Of a DNA stretch of 64,000 nucleotides, positions 45,230-56,468 are shown piece by piece. Within the stretch, counting starts at the first letter, position 1. The number at the start of each line of letters is the position of its first letter. Origin of the DNA: Cristatella mucedo (taxonomy: Eukaryota; Bryozoa; Phylactolaemata; Cristatellidae); contig WPIO01000067.1 in the NCBI GenBank assembly GCA_009760855.2, positions 38,501 to 102,500 on the forward strand, read 5' to 3'. The translations under genes were made by a program, and so were the position numbers. Below the pieces are notes generated by a model, which ran no database searches, was not told the DNA's origin, and saw only the letters and a program-made list of their open reading frames with translations.

Positions 45230-45358
45230 CAGCTGATTCAACAGCCTCATTTGTATGGTAGCAGAGGAGCCTTGCTGGCTATCACCACTGACTACTTGCA
45301 GTGGGGGGCAATACAGAATTGCCCACTGCAGAATTCGAACTCACAGCAGGCTACTTAG
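45230..45358 (-). mobile_element. SINE-A copy, 5'-truncated
   Basis: Reading the - strand: GAGTTCGAATTCTGC (B box), CTGCAAGTAG, AAGGCTCCTCTGC and GAGGCTGTTGAATCAGC. Confidence 0.88.
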
Positions 45359-45631
45359 CATGAGAAAGCACGGTTGGCCAAATTTAATGCGTCCTGCTTG
45401 CCTCAGCCTGCCAACCGTAATCGAAAAATCTTCCAAAATTAGCTTGTTCGGCAGTATGAACTGCTTTGAATGCCATTGAGACTATTCAAATAATACACTC
45501 AGAATGCAGCAAACCTAAACTTTCTAAGTATCTTTTGTTAGGCCTGAGTATCCCTCTCAACCAATGCATCCCAACGACTGTCTGGCACTTAGAGGCGGTC
45601 AATGTGTGACTGGGATTGTATGATGCCGCTT

Positions 45632-45632
<1 letters not shown>

Positions 45633-45666
<34 letters not shown>

Positions 45667-45754
45667 CTGAAACGCCGATATATATATATATATATATCTA
45701 CATATACATAAATATATCTCTGAAACACCGATATATATATATATATATATATAT
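45633..45754. repeat. (TA)n microsatellite with a duplicated spacer
   Basis: Three TA runs are separated by two copies of a CTGAAAC(G/A)CCGATATATA spacer. Confidence 0.93.
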
Positions 45755-45869
45755 CATGTGAGAGGAAATTGAGCAAGCGTCATCACACGTGATCGGTCAT
45801 ACTTCGCCTAATCTAGGAGTGGCAAAGCTGAGGCTGACGACTGCTTGCGTCAGCTCAAGTCTGCTAGTT

Positions 45870-46598
45870 GATAGATGGACTGCGTCCAGTTGCGAGCTGA
45901 GAGTGAGGCTGCTGAAACCGATCCATCTGGTTTCTATATTTTTCAGTGCCTGAGGTGTAATAAATTTTGGGCGGTTTGCTGTCGTCGTTCGCGGATCGCT
46001 TGCTGTCGTCATATCAAACTATGTGTGCCCGCTTACTTCACAGATCAATTTCATCGAGTCTCACTGAATCCCGTTCATCATCGTGTGCCTTCACATCTAC
46101 ATGTCTTTTGTCGCTTACCTTTAGGTCACTTCATTCTTTGGCTCCAGCCTATCTCTCAGATTTACTGCCCAACAAGGCCAAGCGACGTACCACCCGTTAT
46201 TCGGAATCCAACAGCTTACCAATACCTCATACAAACCTCAAATCCTTTGGAGACCGTACATTTAGTTCGTATGCTCCCAAAGCCTGGAACTCACTCCCAA
46301 CTTTCGTCACAACATTCCCTTACTTGACCACATTTAAAAAGAACTTAAAACACTTATTTAGGACAGCATTTAGTGGGTTCCTGCGATTCGTCCTTCATGT
46401 GCTTATGCGTGCTGCCACTAACCACATTTGCATGCTGACCCTGTGCATGACACCCCCTAACCATGTTATTCATGTTATTCATCAAGCATAATATTACTCA
46501 CCATTCAATCGCGTTTCCTTTTGCAGCAAATTTAAAGCGCCTAGAAAGAGATTGAGTTCTCTGTGGGCGCTTTATCAAGTGCATTATTATTATTATGT
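45870..46598 (+). mobile_element. LINE-B copy
   Basis: Decayed coding part, then FGDRTFSSYAPKAWNSLPTF, TTTKKNLKH-like, the 3' UTR and a complete hairpin tail with ATT repeats. The 5' limit is uncertain (between about 45850 and 46010). Confidence 0.88.
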
Positions 46599-46689
46599 CA
46601 GCAACAAATTTTCCTATATAACTTACAAGCTGCGTCCTTGCCTTTCAGATCATATACTAACTTACAAGACTTACGTGAATTAAGCAGTG

Positions 46690-47960
46690 AATTAAGATAG
46701 GCTCTTGATAAGATGAGCGGTCTCGCTCACCCGGATGCTACCAGTTCGGCTGATGTCCACCAGATCTGTCACCTGCGAAGTTCCGCAAGGGTCTATTCTC
46801 AGTCCTCCGATATTCCTCGTTTATAAAGACCATCTCGAGAAAGCGATTGGGGTCTGTGGCATCGGCTTGCATAATATGCGACGGTGCTCTGTACTCATCA
46901 TTTTAAAGCGATCTGAAATTCATCTCTGAGAGCGGCGAAGTCTAAAAATCTGAATGCCTCTATTTCAAACTTTTGATCATGGACGTCGTCCAATATCCTT
47001 AAATTAAGCGCGATGGCAAAACTAACTTTTGGCGTTTGACTGTACTAAGAGACGTCATTCTTTTAAGCTGTAGCTCCGAGCGACTATCGCCAAGTGCTCC
47101 GAATGTAGGACTTCCTCCTTGATGACTGCTTGACCTTAAAAAGGGTCATTTAGAAGAACACCTACAGTTAGTCTTAATAATAATAATAATACACTTGATA
47201 AAGCACCCTCGGAGAACTCGAATCTCTATCTAGGCGCTTTACATTTGCTGCAAAGAAAACATGCACAGTGTCAGCACGCATAAGCACATAAAGGACGAAT
47301 CACAGGGACCCACTAAATGCTGTGATAAATAGGTGCATTTTTAATTTCTTTTTAAATGTGGTCAAGTCAGGGGATGTCGTGACGAAAGTCGGGAGTGAGT
47401 TCCAGGCATTGGGAGCTTACGAACTACATGCAAGGTCTCCAAAGAATTTGAGGTTTGTACGAGGTATAGGTAAACCGTTAGTTTCCGAAAAGCGGGTGGT
47501 ACGATGCTTGGCCTGGTGGGGGAGTAGATCTGATAGGTAGGCTGGAGCCAAAAAATGAAGGGACCCAAAAAAGTGAGCGCATAATGTTTGACTCCAATCC
47601 AAGATTAGGGACTACCTATCACCGCGACGTGTTAAATATTTTACTAGCTCCGTGGTTCAGTCAAGACTGAACTACTATAATTCAGTTTTGGCCGGGCTAC
47701 CGAAAAAAAAACAGTACGCCCCAACAGCTGAAGATGAATAGGCCTGCTAGTTTGGCTTACTAAGTCCAACAAATTCAGCCGGGCATCTCCTTTGCTGTAA
47801 AAGCTACTCCGGTTCCCTGTTGACGAACGAATTCGGAGCGAAACTCCTACACTGGCCCGCACTACCAAAGCCAGTGCATGGCTTCTTCATCACTAGCTGA
47901 CCTGCAGCGCCAGTTTCAGCAGTCAGATCCTCTCACGACCGTAAATTAGCCGTTCCTTCA
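46690..47960 (+). mobile_element. LINE-A fragment split by a LINE-B insertion
   Basis: RT motif 5 region TCEVPQGSILSP (about 46765-46800) and decayed downstream RT to about 47165, then about 420 bp of - strand LINE-B. LINE-A resumes at about 47592 with LSRLDYCNSLLAGLP-like and KLLRFPVDERIRS-like sequence to about 47960. It is heavily frameshifted. Confidence 0.85.
47172..47590 (-). mobile_element. LINE-B copy nested in LINE-A
   Basis: The - strand tail starts at the AATAATAATAATACACTTGATAAAGCACCC end, followed by the 3' UTR and the FGDLACSS..PKAWNSLPTF-like coding end up to about 47590. Its LINE-A host is older. Confidence 0.9.
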
Positions 47961-48328
47961 TTTTTATTTCACCGCATCTGGGCAGACGCATTCTCCGAGA
48001 ATCGCCAAGCCCGCCCGACGCCCCTCCATTCTATCGGCCGCTCCTCCGTCGCGGCTCATTTCCAAACGCGACGCTCTGACTCGCTGTTCTGAGGCAAATA
48101 TAGTTAGGGTACACATTTTGCAAGCCCCAAGCCTCGAGGTGCTCAGTGCTTTATAGGCTCCTCTGATGAGTGCTTTATGCAAAAGTATATCCTTTGTTGA
48201 GCTAGTCTGAATCCTCGTTCGAAGGCGTGTCTTGTTAATTTCTAATCCGCTGGGTGTATGTTTGACCTTAGGTGGTGACATCGGCAATGTCAGAACAAGT
48301 CGCACCAGTTAATACAATAGGTCATTCG

Positions 48329-48488
48329 TAAGCTGATTTATCAGCCCCATTTATATAGCGTCAGAAGAGCCTTAACGACTGTCAACACCTCTTGCAGTTG
48401 GCGATACAGGATCGCCCATTTCAGGATTCAAACCTACGACCTTGGTCGTGAAGACCAAACACCCTACCTCCTGGGCCATCGCGGCCCT
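48329..48488 (-). mobile_element. SINE-A copy, full length
   Basis: Reading the - strand: AGGGCCGCGATGGCCCAGGAGG (A box), GTAGGTTTGAATCC (B box), AAGGCTCTTCTGACGCTATA and GGGGCTGATAAATCAGC. Confidence 0.92.
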
Positions 48489-48639
48489 TCCAATGGCTGC
48501 CACCGTTCAGTCGACTTTGCACGCGATCGTGCCGACTCGTGCTGCCGCCACGAACTCCACGACCCGCTTCAACATGGACGGTTTTGCCACCAGCCTCGAG
48601 CGTAAAAGAAAAAATTAATCAAGGTCAGCTGATTCAGCT

Positions 48640-48825
48640 ATTGCTCCTTTTGTATGCTGACTCTGTGCACGTCACCTCTAAACACGTTATGTTCGTCGAC
48701 ATTGCTCGTGCTACCACTAACCATACGATTGTGCTTCATTAACAGCGATAGTAAAATTCCGAGAAAGAGATCTGCTGTTCTCTGAGGGTGCTAAACAAAT
48801 GTATTATTGTTATTATTCCTACCAC
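48640..48825 (+). mobile_element. LINE-B 3' end
   Basis: GTATGCTGACTCTGTGCACGTCACC (3' UTR) and the tail TTCCGAGAAAGAGATCTGCTGTTCTCTGAGGG with ATT/GTT repeats. Confidence 0.85.
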
Positions 48826-48829
48826 GGCA

Positions 48830-50577
48830 GAAGATCGGTGGTGGCTATCGCTTCCACTGCTGCAGCCAATGCACGATTCGAACTCGTAAAGAGGGAGGTC
48901 GTTAGCCCTCGGCTACGATCCAGAGGCGATCCGGGACAGACTGCAAGAGAATGCCCCTCTCTCGCCCGCCTCGCCCTCCACGTCTCCAATCCGAAGCCAT
49001 TGGGAGATCGATGGGGGGCGCCCGCGAAGCGAGAGCCGTCCTCCGGCTGCTCTCGGCGTTCGCTCGGCGTCCCGGAGCCGCGCCGCTTCGGTAGCATCAT
49101 GGCGCGACCGAAGCGCAGGTTTCCCCGGGGTGCTCGCTCCGGCGGCGGCGGCGGCGCCAACCCGACGGGATATCTCTTCTTCGGGGCGACGCTCGTTATC
49201 GCACGGGAGCTGCAGTTCTTCAAATCCTCCGCTGTGTCTGTCGAAAAAGCACTGGTAGACGAACGGAAAACGCCGAAGGGCCGACGCGACTCCAGTAGGG
49301 AGCGATTGGGCGATCCGGCAAGGCCTCTGCAACGGCTGCCTTTCAAAGTCGCTCGATACGCCCTCGCTGCGAGACATCGCTGCTCTCAACCACTCAGCGG
49401 CCGCTCTTTGCGAGATTCCCCCGCCGTCTCAAGGCATCACCGGCGCCCACCACCCCCCCCCCCTCCCTCCGCCCTCCGCCCCGACTCATAGATCGAGCTC
49501 CCCAGAGTAGCAATTAGCTTCGCCAGCTCGCAATCACGCCATCCTACATCATACACGGTCGGAAGCGCAATTCAAGCGACAGTCTGGCCTCGCTTTCGTG
49601 TCGATTTCTTCCTTGCAGCTTGCGTGAGAGCAGACGCTCTCCTTCGGCGCCACCCATCACCCGCCGCCGTGAAGGCAGCGGGCCGGCGAAGTCGCCGCCT
49701 TCCCCAGACGATGAGCGGTCTCGTGCTGCACAACGGGAGCGCGGCTGCGGGCCACTCGTCGTCGGTCGTCGCGCGGCTGCGGGCCACTCGTCGTTGGTCG
49801 TCGTGCGGCTGCGGGCCACTCGTCGTCGGTCGTCGTGCGGCGATGCACGCACGCAAGAACCGCAGGAACGCAGTAGTCGGCTTGCTGACCGCTCCTCGCG
49901 GCACCGCCCACGCTCTCGGTAATGCCCGAAATGGCCGCACCCTGCTCGGTGAGCCAGCGCTGCCGTGCCCGCGAGCGAGCGAACGCGTGCGAACGAAAGG
50001 GATGAGTTCGCAGCTCAGCGCACTTGTTCGCTCGCTCGAGCGCACAAGCGCGCTCGAGCGAGCTTTGACTGCGCTGGTGCATTTTCGTGCGTTCGCTCGA
50101 GCTCGGGCCAGTGCAATGCGTCAGGGGCGCCGTCGCGAGCGATCGGGCGCACTGCCCTCGCGATGAACCCCCGGGCAGTCGCAGAGAACAGTTCAGGATC
50201 AGCGAGCGGCCAATCTGGACAAGCAATCTGGACCAGCAGCCCGCGGTCAGCCGACCTACCGCCGCCGCCGTCGGCCGACGAGCCTCGGCGACGAGCGAGG
50301 GCCGAGGCGAGTGCTGCCTCGCCTCGAGCATTGACAGCTCGCACGGCGATTGCGATTTCACTCCCTAGGGAAAGGCATCGGGGGGGAGGGAGGGAGGGGT
50401 CACGAACTGCAGGGCCCAAACTCGGGCCGGGAGAGCTTTTTTATTAGGAAAGCAACGTCCGCATCGCGAATGGCGGCCGATTCGCAGTCGATGCTTCTCG
50501 AGTTTGAGAAGAGACCTCTTCCAAGAGTTTGAGAGATAAGACCCCTTCGAACTCAGCCACGCTCGCTGCGCGTAATG
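48830..50577. other. CpG-rich region, no recognised protein
   Basis: GC- and CpG-rich with overlapping long open frames on both strands (up to about 230 codons), as expected when stops are rare. A decayed SINE-A-like piece begins it (about 48835-48905). A triplicated 32-bp unit lies at 49739. It could be a CpG-island promoter or an unspliced exon of an unrecognised gene. Confidence 0.4.
49739..49842 (+). repeat. 32-bp tandem repeat, three units
   Basis: Units at 49739, 49771 and 49803, each with GCGGCTGCGGGCCACTCGTC, differ by one or two bases. A partial fourth unit follows. Confidence 0.95.
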
Positions 50578-50655
50578 AGAATAATAATACATGCGTGCAA
50601 TGCCCCTAGAGAAATTAATCTCTTTCTTGGCACTTTACGTATGTGGCAAAGGAAT

Positions 50656-50721
50656 CGAATGTAAAGTGCCTAGAAAGAGATTTGAGTTCTCAGGGGGTGC
50701 TATATCAAATGTATTATTCTT
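50656..50721 (+). mobile_element. LINE-B tail-only insertion
   Basis: AAAGTGCCTAGAAAGAGATTTGAGTTCTCAGGGGGTGCTATATCAAATG and an ATT end. It sits directly against the - strand tail of the host copy, giving an inverted repeat. Confidence 0.85.
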
Positions 50722-51462
50722 AAGGAAGCATGATGGAATGGTTAGTGGTAGCATGCTCAATGACAAAAAGCATAACATGGTTAGAGGTGACATGCACAAG
50801 GTCAGCATGCAAATATGGTTAGTGGCAGCATGCACAGCGTCAGCAACCGTAAGCACGAAAAGGACGAATCACACGGACCCACTAAATGGCGTAATAAATA
50901 TGTTCTAGCTTAGCTTTTTTTAATGTAAAAGTCAGGTGATGTCGTAACGTCAGTTGGTAATGAGTTGCAGACTTTAGGAGCATACGAACTAAAGGCACTA
51001 TCTCCAAAGGATTTGAGGATCGTACAAACTGTAGCTAAACGCTTTGACTAAAATGGGTGGTACAATGCCTAGCCTGGAGGGGGAGTAGACCTGATAGGTA
51101 AGCTGGAGCCAATGAAAGAAGCAATTTAAAAGGGAGTGACAGAACCTTAAAGTCAATACGCTGCTTGACTGGGAGCCAGTGCAGATCGATGAGAAGTGGT
51201 GTGATGTGGTGGCAAGTGCGACGCTCATGATAGACGAGCCCAGCTGCATAGCTTTGCACCAACTACAAGTGCCTGACCGAACAGGCCGGAAGACCAGCAA
51301 GCAGTGTGTAACAGAAGTCGAGACGGGATGTCACAAATGCAGGGACCAGTTTTGATGTAGTATCCCTGTTTAAGCGAGACCGAATTGTAGCAATGTTATG
51401 CAGCTGAAAGAAGGAAGTCTTGACTGCGAAGCCCATGTGGTCGTCTAATGAAAGGTCACTCT

Positions 51463-52106
51463 TGCTGGTCTATTTATCAGGCGCTCACAGCTGGTGCAAA
51501 ACTCTGCAATTTGGCTTGTCTGTCGTGAGCTTCGCAGTGGCCACAATACACCATTTCTCGCCGACCTGCAGTAGCTCCCAGCCAAGCAACGCATCGACTT
51601 CAAGGTTTTGTCAATCACTTCTAGGCCCCTTCATTCTTTTGCTCCAGCCTACCGATCGGATCTATTTCCCCACCAGGCCAAGCATTGTACCACCCTCTTT
51701 TCGGAATCCACTCATTTACCTATACCTCGCACGAGCCTCAAATCTTTTGGAGATCGCGCCTTTAGTTCGTATTCCAAAGCCCGGAACTCACTTCCAACTT
51801 GCATCGCGAGTTCCCCTGACTTTACCACATTTAAAAAGAAACTAAAATGCATCTATTTATCCCAGCATTGAGTGGGTTCCTACGATTCGACCTGTACATG
51901 CATATGCGTGCTGACACCGTGCATGTTACCACTAGCCATGCATCCATGCTGACTCTTTGCATATCACCCTAACCATGTTATTCTTATTATTATTGAGCAT
52001 GCTACCACTAACCGTTCGATCGTGCTTCCTTTGCGGCAAATATAAAGTGTCTAGAAAGAGATTGAGCTCTCTGAGGGTGCTAGATTAAATGTATTATTAT
52101 TATTAT
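51463..52106 (+). mobile_element. LINE-B insertion into LINE-B
   Basis: GAHSWCKTLQFGLSVVSFAV-like through LKSFGDRAFSSYSKARNSLP, 3' UTR, hairpin tail and ATT repeats. It is inserted after GAAAGGTCACT of the host, which resumes at CTGGAACACGACATCTAG. Confidence 0.9.
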
Positions 52107-52250
52107 TACTCTGGAACACGACATCTAGATTTCATGCACATGCGACAGGAGATATGCTGGCAGAGCCGATTTAGAATGCTACGTTATCCAACGTCTGAAT
52201 CCCACTTGGTTTGGCCAGAGCTAATAAGCTGGTCGTGTCGTAAGTTATCT

Positions 52251-53029
52251 GTGGAGCACTGGTGGCATCGGCATATGCTGCGCCTCACCCGTCGTGTTCG
52301 CCTCGCCCTGGCCGTGACCTTCGAAGAGGCTTCTTCCGAAGATTTGTTGCGTTGATGCGCGAACACGTGGACACTGCCTTTCTCGAATTCACGCTCTACT
52401 CGGATGTCGGCGATTGCCCAACTGCGACAACTGTTTGGCAGCCAGTCGTGGCAGCCAGCCAGTCCTGCCGCCGCAGCGGGGCTTCGCTTCGAAGCCGACC
52501 AGTGGACGCACGGACAGTCGCCGACCATTGGACGCACAGTCGGCACGGAGACCGGCCAGGTGCAGCCAGAATTCTGTCTGAAATCGCCCGCGGTGTGAGC
52601 GAGAGAGTCACGAGGCCCGTAGCGTGCCCGCACGCACCTTGCACGTGCTGTCGGCCTAACGAAGCGGCGCCTCTCGACTGTTGGACTCTAATGAGAGGCT
52701 CCGCTGAACTGGCTTGCCAATCTCAATCTCTGGATTATCAGATCCGGTTTCGCGCCGCATGCTTTTCGGCCGCCTGTCTCGTCAGCCGCAGCAACGGACG
52801 CTTAGCTGCGACCTTACCCCTCAGCCCCCCCCCCCGACAAACCGCGGCCGGCGACTCAGCTTCCCGGATTCAGCCGTCACTTTGTCAGAATTAGAGCCGC
52901 TATAGTTCGCCACCGGCGCTTGCGGAGTAAACAAGCCTCGTATGAACGAGCCTCTGATCAGGACTGACTGTCCATAGGAAACTATAAGAGGGCTGTTTTA
53001 GATTGTCGCATTAGTGCTATCCAGCTAAG
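52251..53029. other. Unassigned
   Basis: GC-moderate sequence with an open frame of 210 codons on + (52262-52894) and 149 on -, neither with a recognised motif. A poly-C run lies near 52826. Confidence 0.4.
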
Positions 53030-54866
53030 GCCTAGTCTAGATGAAGCAAGGGCATGGTGGAGCCGTTCCTCAACCTGTGACCTTTCTTAAAAGATTCTCT
53101 GATGTTTCTGCCTGTGATGTGGCTGCCTTAATAAGGTCTAGCAAAAAGAGCTCGTCTCCTGAAGACCCTATACCTTCATCTCTGTGGTCTTCACTTGCAG
53201 ACCAACTTAACCCTGCCATAACCAAGATTTTTAATGCTTCTTTGGGAAAAGGGGTCGTCCCCAAGTCCTCCAAATCGGCAATCGTTAGATCTATTCTTAA
53301 AAAGCCTGGATTTGACACAGAGTTCCTAGCAAACTATCGTCCAGTTTCCCTTCTTCCGTTCTTATCAAAGATTCTTGAAAAAATTGTTGCTAAGCAGCTA
53401 GCTGAACATATTGAAAATAATGAAATGTCAGAAACATTTCAATCAGGTTTCAAGAGGCAGCACTCTACTGAAACTGCTCTCCTCCGTGTTACCAATGACA
53501 TTCTACGTGGCAACGACGACGGGAATGTCACTGCCCTAGCTCTGCTAGATCTGTCTGCTGCCTTCGACACCATTGATCACGAAGTTCTGCTTGAACGATT
53601 GAGAGCAACGATCGGTCTGGCAGACGAAGCACTGGCGTGGTTTAAATCATACTTGTATGATCGTGTTCAATCTGTGTCGTGTGGGGGTCAGGTCTCAGAC
53701 ATGAGAAGGGTCACCTGTGGAGTCCCCCAAGGGTCTGTACTTGGTCCCTTGCTGTTCTCCATTTATACGCAACCTCTGGGAAAAGTGATTAAGGCCCATG
53801 GAATAGGATATCACTTCTATGCTGACGATACTCAGTTGTATTTGTCATTTAAACCGTCGGAATCTGCTGCAGCAACTGAGAAACTGAATGCTTGCCTTGC
53901 CGATATTCGATCCTGGATGTCGGAAAACTTCCTGAAATTAAATGACGATAAAACCGAACTGCTTCTCATAGGACACCCTAAGCGTGTGGCTGGATTAAAA
54001 GGCTTTGCTGTTCTAATAGGCGATGCTATTGTGCGACCTTCACCACGTGCTCGTAATCTAGGTGTCGTGTTCGACAGCTGCCTCAATTTCAAAAGCTTCA
54101 TTCAGAAGACTGCCTCTACAGCTAGCCATCACATCCAATCCCTATCCAAGATTAGAAGCTGTCTCCCACAGTGGCTTGTAAAAAATTTAACTAGCTCTAT
54201 AGTTCTGTCTCGGCTTGATTATTGTAATTCCCTTTTGGCTGGGCTACCAAAGAAAGCTATTATGCCACTACAGCGGACTATGAATATGGCTGCAAGGCTG
54301 GTCTTCAAGTCCCAGCGGTTTGAGCACGTGTCACCTTTGCTGGAAGAGCTAGGATGGTTGCCGGTTGAGCAAAGGATACAGAGCAAAGTTCTTACGCTGA
54401 CCCACAAGGCCCGCCACGGCTTGGCTCCTTCATACCTAGCTGAACTGCTACATCAGTTTCAGCCTGTTCGCGCCCTGAGGTCCTGTGTGGACAATAAATT
54501 AGCTGTCCCATTCCTCCGCTTAAAGACAGTTGGCGACAGAAGCTTTAGCTCTGCAGGTCCTAGACTGTGGAACTCGCTTCCACAATTCTTACGCAACGAC
54601 AACTACTCTCCTACTGCCGACTATGGCACATCCTTTTCAGCGGTCCTGAGCTGCTACTTCTATGCTACTCACTACCTCAACTGCACTCGTGACTCTGCTA
54701 TGCTTCCCACTTTCTCTTTGTTGCGTGAGACGAAGTCTGTTGGGTACCGAATGCGTACCGAAAGCCGCTTAGGCTGTGAGTGCGCTATACAAAACTCTCC
54801 TGCGTAACACCCACATGGTCTTTATGACTTTGTGGAGTTACTGACGGAGATACATTACATTACATG
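53030..54866 (+). mobile_element. LINE-A element (L2/CR1-like), 5'-truncated, intact RT ORF
   Basis: Comprises the reverse-transcriptase ORF at 53041-54807, a 3' UTR of about 40 bp and an ACATTACATTACAT pentamer tail. There is no upstream endonuclease or ORF1, so the element is 5'-truncated. It is the best preserved LINE in the window and the reference for the other LINE-A pieces. Confidence 0.92.
53041..54807 (+). CDS. Reverse transcriptase of an L2/CR1-like non-LTR retrotransposon
   Basis: 588 codons, uninterrupted. The enzyme copies element RNA into DNA at a nicked target. RT motifs appear in order: the NYRPVSLLPFLSKILEK block (residues 98-114), GFKRQHSTETAL (136-147), LLDLSAAFDTIDH with the first catalytic Asp (168-180), GVPQGSVLGP (227-236) and YADD with the catalytic Asp pair (260-263). 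The C-terminal domain follows: LSRLDYCNSLLAGLP, an RWEHV-like MAARLVFKSQRFEHVSPLLEELGWLPV, and GPRLWNSLPQFLR. An in-frame TAG immediately precedes the ATG, and the apurinic-type endonuclease expected upstream in full elements is absent. It is therefore probably unable to jump alone, but the ORF shows no decay, so the insertion is recent. Confidence 0.93.
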   Translation: MKQGHGGAVPQPVTFLKRFSDVSACDVAALIRSSKKSSSPEDPIPSSLWSSLADQLNPAITKIFNASLGKGVVPKSSKSAIVRSILKKPGFDTEFLANYRPVSLLPFLSKILEKIVAKQLAEHIENNEMSETFQSGFKRQHSTETALLRVTNDILRGNDDGNVTALALLDLSAAFDTIDHEVLLERLRATIGLADEALAWFKSYLYDRVQSVSCGGQVSDMRRVTCGVPQGSVLGPLLFSIYTQPLGKVIKAHGIGYHFYADDTQLYLSFKPSESAAATEKLNACLADIRSWMSENFLKLNDDKTELLLIGHPKRVAGLKGFAVLIGDAIVRPSPRARNLGVVFDSCLNFKSFIQKTASTASHHIQSLSKIRSCLPQWLVKNLTSSIVLSRLDYCNSLLAGLPKKAIMPLQRTMNMAARLVFKSQRFEHVSPLLEELGWLPVEQRIQSKVLTLTHKARHGLAPSYLAELLHQFQPVRALRSCVDNKLAVPFLRLKTVGDRSFSSAGPRLWNSLPQFLRNDNYSPTADYGTSFSAVLSCYFYATHYLNCTRDSAMLPTFSLLRETKSVGYRMRTESRLGCECAIQNSPA

Positions 54867-55865
54867 CAAGCACAATCTAAAATGCTTATTTCGACGATCG
54901 ACCATCTCGTTAAAGGCTCTCAGGTCAGTACCACACCAAGTGATTCTTGTAGAAATCAAGCAGATCGTTTATATTGGCTTCTTTATCGAGATAGACAAGA
55001 TCAGTGAGTCTATCCCCAAGCTAAAACCCTCACTGGGCTTTTTATATTCCGTTCCATGCGAAAACTCAAAATTTCCACCAACAAGTTTACCACTAGTGAA
55101 CTGGTCTCGAAGCTAAACTCTTAAGTCCAAGAGGGCTAAAAGCTCTGTGTATGTTATAGCTACTGTTTACCTTCGAAGACGCCTCGATTTACTGCTTACT
55201 TCCGCGACTGACACAATATAAAAAGTGTGCCTTACCCTCAGTTTTGACGCCAACATGTTCAATGAGGCCGCTCGCTGTTGATCGCGACGGCTATGATAGT
55301 GCGGTGCAGGGAAGGCTGAGCGAAACGGAATCGTCTTTAGCTGAGTAAATTGAGCGATGAAAAGTCAGTGCAGATGGTGGCAGACGCTGGAAGAGAGCTC
55401 TAGACATACGGCGCTACGCGAAGGTGCCATATTGCCAAAATAGTTCAATTTACTGGAGGAGCAGCGACACGTACGGAAGCCGGATAGCCGGCGGTGCGAT
55501 AGAAGACTGGTGGAGGAGCAAGGAGGCCGGACAGGTTGGCTGCGACAAGCGAGTTAAACTACTTGTATAGATAGAGAGACGATCTTGAATTTGATGCGAT
55601 GCTTGATCAATAGGCAGTTTAGCTTCGACAGAAGGGCTGCGATGTGGCAGCTTCACCGGCGACGAAGAATGGAGGAGCTGCTAAGTTGTGCACCAATCAC
55701 AGACGATTAAGGGCAGTAAGTCCTTATGCAAGTGACTTTGGGCTAAAAATGACACTACAGCAGAGGGACTTGAGCAACTACCCACATCTTCTCACCAACC
55801 TGCTTCCGTTTACAATAAGGATACTGAGACGATTAACACCAGACCGTTCAACTTGTATATAAAAA
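54867..55865. other. Unassigned
   Basis: AT-rich, short ORFs only, with no recognised element. Confidence 0.4.
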
Positions 55866-55950
55866 ATTTCCTTTGCAGCAAATTTAAAGTGCCTAGAAGG
55901 AGATTGAGTTGTCTGAGGGCGCTATATCAAGTGCATTATTATCATTATTA
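55866..55950 (+). mobile_element. LINE-B tail
   Basis: TTTGCAGCAAATTTAAAGTGCCTAGAAGGAGATTGAGTTGTCTGAGGGCGC and ATT/ATC repeats; only the tail is present. Confidence 0.88.
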
Positions 55951-56040
55951 AAACATAGAACCTAGCTAGTAAGTTCTAGCGAGGTTTTAGAGCTAATCAC
56001 TCCGGAGTCAGCATTGCCGCCAGTGTATGAGGACCTTCAC

Positions 56041-56468
56041 CCCTGGGTCGTAGCCTAGGAGGTAAGGTGCTCGCTCTGCACGACCAAGGTCGGTGGGTTC
56101 GAGTCCTGCAGTGGACGATCCTTTATTGTCTACTACAAGCGATAACCACGAAGGTTCTTCTGCGGCTATGTAAATGAGGCTGTTAATTCAGCTGACCTCT
56201 TTTTTCGGAAGGCTGACTGACGAAAAGTATCTCTCCCTGAGGTATGGTCAATTTCTCAGCAGCTTTTTTGGCACCTTCAATCCTCAAGTCCTTCCTTAGA
56301 CGGCCTCCCCAAAAATGGCCTTTTGCTAAATGCCCATATCAGTTCAGCAATCAAGTTTGCCTACTTTCAGCAGCGAAACCTTGCAAAATTTCGAATTCGT
56401 GTTGATGAGGACATCACAGTACAGCTGGTTCGTGCATTCGGGACGAATCCTCGGGACTCCTGTAACTC
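56041..56468 (+). repeat. Segmental duplication, copy 1 (428 bp)
   Basis: Matches 57859-58286 at a constant offset of 1818 with about five mismatches and no indels. It contains a SINE-A copy, unassigned sequence and part of a LINE-B coding region. Confidence 0.95.
56048..56205 (+). mobile_element. SINE-A copy
   Basis: CGTAGCCTAGGAGG (A box), GGGTTCGAGTCC (B box), AAGGTTCTTCTGCGGCTATG and GAGGCTGTTAATTCAGC. Confidence 0.93.

Larger units (their letters stand above)
50578..52250 (-). mobile_element. LINE-B copy (host) interrupted by two + strand LINE-B insertions
   Basis: The - strand LINE-B pieces lie at 50578-50655 (tail), 50722-51462 (3' UTR and coding end) and 52107-52250 (further upstream coding, matching 37147-37265). 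The breaks hold + strand LINE-B sequence at 50656-50721 and 51463-52106. Confidence 0.88.

Noticed and set aside
48799-49491. 230-codon + strand ORF as a gene
   Set aside because: It starts inside a LINE-B/SINE-A remnant, is Arg/Pro-rich from CpG composition, and overlaps an equally long - strand frame.
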